DNA from: Megaustenia siamemsis
Lineage: Eukaryota > Mollusca > Gastropoda > Stylommatophora > Ariophantidae
DNA length: 64,000 bases
Direction of reading: 5' to 3'
Assembly: GCA_032433765.1 (NCBI GenBank)
Contig: JAVIAB010000073.1
Location: 70,755,959-70,819,958 of the forward strand
Below the pieces are notes generated by a model that saw only the letters and a list, made by a program, of their open reading frames with translations, made no database searches and was not told the DNA's origin. A program made the position numbers and the translations under genes. This document shows positions 63,572 to 64,000 of this stretch, one piece after another; the first letter of the stretch is position 1; the number at the start of each line of letters is the position of its first letter.

Positions 63572-64000
63572 AGAACACACTTGTCACGGAATAGAGGACA
63601 CTTTACACTTTTTTTTTTTTTTTTTTTTTTTTTGGTTTAACTGTCAAATTTTAGTTTTTAGTTCATATTATTCTTGTTTAATCTTCTAATACAATTAACT
63701 TCATTTTTATGTCTATTTGTAGGTTCTTGGTTAGAGAGTTATTTCCAAAATTGTGTAGATGAGATAATCTACATAAAATAACCAGTCTAGAGTAGTTTAA
63801 AGAGGAGAAATTTTCATAAGCTCGGATGAGAAGAGAAACATATTCCCTCTAATCTTTCCCCATTCATTAATTGGAACTTTTCATGCTGTGAACAAAACTA
63901 TTTTAAATTTAAAACAGTGGCCAAAACAATTGTATTTTGTAAACTAAGATGTGCCACAACATTTTAAAATGTGCAGACCAAAAATAGTGACATTACAGCA
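63572..64000 (+). other. 3' untranslated region of the subunit a gene (start)
   Basis: AT-rich sequence after the stop codon. It contains an uninterrupted run of 25 T at 63609-63633. I see no AATAAA in the 430 bases available, so the poly(A) site probably lies beyond the window. Confidence 0.7.

Overview
The window is animal (metazoan) nuclear DNA. Nearly all of its conserved coding information belongs to one plus-strand gene, the 3' part of the 116-kDa subunit a of the V-type proton ATPase (V0 sector). I find 18 exons between 1338 and 63571. All junctions are GT-AG, all phases match, and they join into 2196 nt: 731 codons plus a stop. Only about the first 120-130 residues of the N-terminal domain lie upstream of the window. 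The proton-path residues are present (R629, H637, E684 and R694 in window numbering, matching yeast Vph1 R735, H743, E789 and R799). The large AT-rich introns, tRNA-derived SINEs, several LINE lineages, Penelope-like pieces and a mariner-type transposon point to an invertebrate, perhaps a mollusc or another lophotrochozoan; that placement is inference.

Layout. 1-5339: intron with repeat family X carrying two nested SINEs, an LTR-like element, exons 1-2, and a SINE split by a LINE. 5340-9265: exons 3-5, with a minus-strand LINE interrupted by repeat X. 9266-14220: a minus-strand LINE with RNase H, interrupted by a second LINE and by a Penelope-like fragment. 14372-24353: intron 6, holding a 7.5-kb composite insertion (69-bp satellite plus a near full-length 3.9-kb LINE), another X copy, and a 30-bp minisatellite that ends 37 bp before exon 7. 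24922-34865: exons 8-12 with further nested LINE/SINE insertions and 31-, 25-, 36- and 25-bp arrays. 34946-39347: an intron that is about 70% minisatellite (45-bp and 54-bp arrays). 39453-44164: a LINE fragment, a complete TIR-bounded mariner-superfamily transposon with an unusually long D-to-E spacing, and a LINE fragment that ends just before the acceptor of exon 14. 44225-63290: three small phase-0 exons coding a Gly/His-rich cytoplasmic linker, old LINE fragments, and a 48-bp array. 63291-64000: last exon and 3' UTR.

There is no second host gene that I can support. The long repetitive open frames come from minisatellites whose period is a multiple of three. The most informative material is the insertion archaeology: nested elements with readable target-site duplications, a SINE and LINE that share a 3' end, an unclassified retroposon family (X), hammerhead-like motifs in Penelope-type sequence, and minisatellites in at least five introns of one housekeeping gene.
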